From Nageia nagi (lineage: Eukaryota > Pinophyta), in NCBI GenBank assembly GCA_050084985.1, contig JBITNC010000001.1:193254001-193318000 (forward strand): a DNA stretch of 64,000 bases, given 5' to 3'. Below the pieces are notes generated by a model, which worked only from the letters and a program-made list of their open reading frames with translations, was not told the DNA's origin and made no database searches. Below, one piece after another: positions 58,819 to 64,000 of this stretch; within the stretch, counting starts at the first letter, position 1, and every line of letters begins with the position of its first letter. The position numbers were made by a program, and so were the translations under genes.

Positions 58819-60344
58819 GTATGCTGTTCTTCCACAACTGTATTCATATTTATTCATCAGATAACAAGTTAAAGCAGCTCTAGTGAACAGTATTGTCTAC
58901 ACTCTACAGTGTATGTACTCTGAGTCAACTTAAATTCTTTGCGTTTTAATTATCCCTGTTGTTCCCATTTTGTTAGCACACAATACTAGCTGTTTTTTTG
59001 TGCTCTGAATTATTTATAGTACATATGCTCTGAATCAACAACTATTCTTTGGACTTTTGCCACCTCTGTTGTGCCAATTTTCTCAGCACATCATACTAAC
59101 AGTTGTTTGCAAATTGGTAATCTCTATGGTCCAGCTGCTCACATGTTACTTTTCATAATCGGCGTGTTCATTTTAAATACTTCAAATTTTAATACAGATT
59201 CAAAGTGGATTACTTCTATCTTGACTATGAGGTATCCTTTTCCCTTTTTAGGATCTGCTTTGAAGCTAATTTTTTCTGTAACTTGTATTCTGTTATCCTT
59301 GTACAATTATGTTTCCCTGCGGAAGGCATTGAATAAAGTTGATTTGCCACTGTATGTAATGTACCCTTCTAGGGCTTATGCTGAACATGCACAATTACTC
59401 AACACAATTCCACATTCATTCACAACTTAGGACACACTTATAAATGCTCAACAATCATCCAAATTTGCTCTCAAGATTGAATTATAATAACTGTAACCAG
59501 ATCTCATATATAGCAGCGATGAAGCTCATACAACATGTGAAATCAACCAAACTAGGGCACAATTACAGATCTGTAACATAACAGTAATATGTCACCAAAA
59601 TACTCCAATCCGCATACATTCCCATGCACAACGAATGATAATAGTACAACAGTAATAGAAGAGCATTCATTCACATTCGAAGAGCAATATAAGAGCCAAA
59701 TATCATGAATAGTAACCAAGAATAAGTATAAGGCTGTAACATGCCTGTAACAAGTTCTAGGGCATAGTCCAAGACCCCAAAATGCTCAACAAGGTCTTCT
59801 CAAGGCTGGCATAAGACTCAAGATGGCTCCCAAGGTTGGTGCAAGTCTCAAGATGGCTCCAAAGGTCTAGCACTAGGGCTAGAAGGTCCTTTAAATCTGG
59901 TGCAAGCTCTCTAAGTGAATGTAATTGCAAATATGCCACTTCTAGGGTAGGGAGCAGCTCTAATCCTTAGAAGGAAGAGAGGGGAGCAGCCCCAAATCCA
60001 AGATGATTTGAAATCAAATGTCAAATTATGATGTCTGCTTGTGATCTCATGTCTTGCCTTTATAAATATCCAAACATACAAATATCCCTCTTTAAGCCAG
60101 CCGACTAGGGAGGAGGATATAAACATTATTAAGTGGCCCATATACCCCCACGTTGGGTGTAGAGGCCCAAAAATACATAAAATGGCCCTATTATTTGATT
60201 ATCTCATCATCTCTTATGGAACACTCCCAAAGGGAGTAGAAATATAATCAAATACATAAAATAAATAACTAAGACTCCTACGCAAATGATCAAGGTGAAT
60301 AAAACAATATTGCGGACATTATTATAATGCCCCCATTTTTATGG
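58819..60344 (+). other. PAC intron 2, first part
   Basis: Holds an old tandem duplication at 58911-59112. From 59430 to 60340 the sequence has a repeat-like character (for example GGCTCC.AAGGT.TGG.CAAG.CTCAAGATGGCTCC at 59810-59860), but no element was identified. Confidence 0.5.
58911..59112. repeat. Old tandem duplication, period about 110 bp
   Basis: 58911-59001 and 59020-59112 share CTCTGA.TCAAC, ATTCTTTG.G, CTGTTGT.CC.ATTTT and AGCACA.ATACTA in the same order and spacing, with many substitutions. Confidence 0.7.
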
Positions 60345-62823
60345 TGTTTTCCCCATTTCACCATTTATCCCCATTTCACCACTAATAAATGGAACATTAG
60401 ATTAGGAGTACTTTTGCTTATTTTAGGTGTTATTTGGCCAATTAATTGTAAATTCCATTTGGAGAGTAGTTTAGTAGTCCAATTATGGAATGTTGGGCCC
60501 TTAGTTAACATATTATGTATAGTTGAGTTCTGTGACATCCCCTTTGATTATTGTACTTAAATCTTGAATCCAACAGATTCCCTCTTTTGTACATATTTAA
60601 TTATTAATCATGTTTATTAGTTAGAACTTGGGATAGAAGACTTAATGGGTCGTTGGACCCCACTGTGAGCCCCAAGTGGGACGTCTCCCTTCCAAGTGTA
60701 ATTTAGTGTGTTTTAATGTACTTGGAGATCTTGAAACATGATTGTGGGAATCCCAAGGTCTATTTGGCACTTAGAGCATGGATGAGGACTTAATGGTCCC
60801 AACGTTGAGATTGGGAGCACTTGTACACATGCGCCAGCCTTGGGGAGCCTTCTAGACCCCCATGTTGGCCCATGACACCCATGTTGCCCCCTTAGATGCC
60901 CACGCATGCCTCCTTGACCCATGCATGCATTCTTAGACCTACATGGAGCATGAGGGAGGCCCAGATACCCATGTTGGGCCTGGAATGACTCCTAGGTGCC
61001 ATCGTTGGGGTTTGAGGGGATTGGGTGTGACCTTGAGGTGAGATCCAGATCCAAGAAAGCTATATTAGCCCTTGGAGACTTATTGTTGGATATATAGAAT
61101 TATCATTATTACTCATACTGTCTTGTGGACAAAAGACTTGGTGTAGCGTTAAGCAACATCCCTAGGTGCAGCATCTAGGAGGGTTGATAGGCTGAGGGAT
61201 CCTGTTAATCTATGGCTTTGGTGTAGCACCCTAGCCCATCTAGTGGTATTCCAAGTTTACACTTCTACCATTCAGTTGGTCGCTAGGTTTGAGGAGGGCT
61301 CCTTCAGTGGAGAGGATTCAGATTCTGAGGGAGTGAGGTTGTCCCATTCAGTGTTTCGTCTGTCTAGTAGTAAAGACATTCATTGTGCCTTAGTTGGCTC
61401 CTTGGAGGCCAACGTTGAGCCCTTAGGGCCTGGTATTGTATCTGTATTCATTCTATATCTTCAATACAAGCCATGGGCTATTGGATCTCATATTGTGTTG
61501 TGCACTTGTCTATATTTGCTGCACTTGTCTATATTTGCAACGTTGTGGTGTATTTACTCCTTCATGCATATTGTAGCCAGACGTTGGCATTATTGTGTTG
61601 TATAGACTTGTATTGGATGCCCTTACCCTAACGTTAGTATATTGAGGTGTTGAATGCTTGTTGATGCCCTTCTAGGTTAGATGTGGGTGCTTGTTCAGTT
61701 GAATTTGCTTAATTGTATGTGAAATTGCATTTAGGCTTTTACAAGTTCCTATATGCCAATAATGATGTATTTATGATACCAAGGCTATTATAATTGTAAA
61801 TGCAATATTAGTCTCCAATAATGAGGCGTTGCTTATTCCTAACCTTGATGATTGTAATATTGGCATTAGATGGTCCTCTTGTCATTAATGCTCCCCTCTT
61901 CAAGGTAGAGCATCCATCTAGGTGATTACACCAACTTCGAGGTACTATGAAGACTCCTATGCTTGGATGTGGCACACTTGGAGAGATATTTGGCATCCCA
62001 GGGCATCGAAAGGCTCCCCACACTTGGACATTGGGCTAAGGAGGGCATCTAGACCCCTATGTTGAACATTTGGCATCACTAGGACCCCACGTCACAATCT
62101 TGAAGGCTTGCTAGCTAATGACATTGATACCGAGGCACCTTGGAGTCTCCCCTTGTCCAACGTTGGATCAACTCAACTCAAGATAATAAGATCAACCACT
62201 TCCTCTATAAAAGGAGGACACCTAGCACATATGTGATATGTTGAATATATGATTAAACCCTCCCTTTTTCAGATTAAGTGTGAGAACTCTATCTTTGCCA
62301 CTTGTAGGCACAAGTCTGTATTTGAGGTCTGGAGGTGATTGAAGGCTAACCTCTTGCTTGCTCCAGCCATTTGGGAGAGGAACTTTGGTTGTTCCATCGA
62401 AGAGATGTAGGGAATCCTTGGGCTTGGCCTTGCCGCTATTGTGACTGGTGAGGCCGTGGAGCCATCCACAATAACCCTAATGGAGGCAATCCTGGTGTAA
62501 GCTCCTTAGGTCCAAAAACATCTGCAATTGAGCTCTTCATTGCTATATCAATACAATTCCATTATTTTGCTATTACTCATAATTGCTTGGATGTGGGATC
62601 TGAAAGTGTGTTTGGCATTGTTTACTCTTGTTTGGCTTCCTAATCACCTACGTTGTGTAATTGAGCATAATTGTGGATTGTTTACTTCATTCTTGCCCTT
62701 CATAGGTAGACATTGAATGTTTTGCATTATTTTGTGCTTGATTGGTGAGATCTGGAGGACAAAGGCAAATGTCCCTCTCCTAGGGCATGTTTGAGCATGA
62801 GCCAATGGGTTGGCCTCATGACA
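60345..62823 (+). repeat. LTR-like dispersed repeat, copy 2
   Basis: Same repeat and orientation as 132-1488, starting TGTTTTCCCC and ending near CATGACA, interrupted by the solo LTR at 60531-61743. It lies in PAC intron 2. Minus-strand ORFs such as 62023-61808 and 62469-62269 have no counterpart kept open in copy 1, so they are chance frames. Confidence 0.75.
60531..61743. mobile_element. Solo LTR with 5-bp target duplication
   Basis: The 1213-bp insert begins TGTGACATCC and ends GGCTTTTACA. It is flanked by perfect AGTTC duplications (60526-60530 and 61744-61748), and the paralogous copy at 132-1488 reads straight through the empty site near 290-300. No gag or pol sequence is present. The ORF 61243-61605 lies inside the LTR and has no recognised family. 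AACGTTG words recur within it. Confidence 0.9.
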
Positions 62824-64000
62824 ATTACATTGTATTATCTCAACAAGCAAGACAAAGTATGTTTTGGATATAAGCAATTATTAAAAAAATCAGTTCAATG
62901 AATAAAGGTAAGCATAATAAAAGATCTTAAATGACAAGTTTATGACTCAGCAATCAAACAAATCACAAGAAATATCATCCAAATCTAATTCCTCAATTTT
63001 TGCTATTTGCCAATGAGGTTACCTCACAATACTGTGTACATTGTTTTAGAATAATTTTTTTGTATTGAATATAATCGTTGAGTTCTACGAAATGTTGGAT
63101 TGATGGACTCTTGGACAATGTTATCAGAATATATGGACAGGACAGACTGAGAGTGACGATAATGGACTGACCCTTAACTAGTCTTCATTAACATCTTCAT
63201 TCAACAACTTTTAACATTAAATAATTACACACAAAAAAACATGATTTGACACTTTGTGTACCTATTGTTGATGTGCCTGGTTCTTGAATGAAATAATGGG
63301 TTCTTGGCAATCTTCATACCATCGTGATTGTTGATCGAGAAAAGTTTTGGTCATGTCTGTTCATTTCCATGTTCTCTCAATAGTCTTTGCAACTGAATGA
63401 TCCATATGCTTGATTACATGCTCTATATACTTAAGTGGAAAAAATGGCTACAAGCTCCTGTGTTTTACTACTCAATGAACAACAAGGGACTCCAAGTGCA
63501 CAACATATTCCGAAGAAGATTGCTTGCCAAAATGTTGTGTACATAATTCTCATCTTTGTAAAATGAAATTGATATGTCCTTCCATACTTGAGTCCATAAC
63601 CTGTGGTTTCCCTTGTATAACTAAATTCCTTTTTTTGCTTCATTGCAATGACTTGTTTGTGGTTTGTTCATTTACTGATAGAATGTTAACAGTAAAATTG
63701 ATATCAGGCTTATTGGTTGTCAAAGACATCGCAATTGTCTAAATACAGTACCATCAACAAATAGTACCACATCCACAGTGTGGGAGTTTAAGGTTTTCTG
63801 CCCTTGGTTTTATTGTAACATTTGTTTCTCGTATCTTGAATTTATTTAGCAATTCTACTTCATACTTAGTCTGTGAGATGAGATGTTGTTATCTGGTTGC
63901 AAATTAAAACCCCAAGATAGTAACGTGAAAAACCCAACTTTGTAATTTTGAATCCATGCATTAGTTTTCTTGTTCTTTTCATCAACCAATCTAAAAAATG
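62824..64000 (+). other. PAC intron 2, rightmost part
   Basis: No PAC exon or mobile element recognised. The short ORFs at 63431-63643 and 63524-63742 show no protein similarity I can name. Confidence 0.5.

Noticed and set aside
1-64000. CRISPR arrays, bacterial operons, tRNA or rRNA genes
   Set aside because: The tandem repeats have no regular spacers, and no rRNA or tRNA consensus was seen; the content is typical plant nuclear DNA.

Overview
This window looks like nuclear DNA of a plant with a very large genome, most likely a gymnosperm. That inference rests on AT-rich sequence, almost no intact reading frames, layers of old retroelements nested inside each other, and one ordinary plant gene whose introns are several kilobases long and full of mobile DNA. 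I see no rRNA, tRNA or CRISPR array.

Layout. Positions 132-1488 and 60345-62823 are two copies of one LTR-like repeat; the second carries a 1213-bp solo LTR with perfect target duplications. From about 3040 to 20640 lies a decayed minus-strand Ty3/gypsy element (E1: gag, protease, scraps of pol, and a plant-mobile-domain (PMD) remnant in antisense). Its protease is split by a second element, E2 (8911-17134), whose two LTRs are both 728 bp. From 21290 to 30100 are a Ty1/copia end, a CACTA-like end, a gag remnant and a long unrecognised minus-strand coding remnant. A plus-strand Ty1/copia element fills 32390 to about 49700. Its integrase is interrupted twice, by E3 (32550-41136) and by E4 (41661-47234, 2-kb LTRs around 1.5 kb of DNA).

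The only cellular gene recognised is PALE CRESS (PAC), a nuclear gene for a chloroplast protein, on the plus strand. Exon 1 is 49797-50036 and exon 2 is 58624-58818; they join in phase 0 exactly where the protein homology requires. The other exons lie beyond the right edge. Intron 1 (8587 bp) holds a solo LTR, a gypsy gag/integrase remnant and a recent 233-bp tandem duplication. A second tandem duplication copied the start of exon 2, leaving a decoy acceptor and a partial exon just upstream of the real one.

The most unusual features are: (1) E1, E2 and E3 share one design, a Tat-like gag on one strand and a PMD remnant on the other, and E2 and E3 show no polymerase at all; (2) the partial duplication of PAC exon 2; (3) a copia 3' end only a few hundred bases upstream of the PAC start codon.
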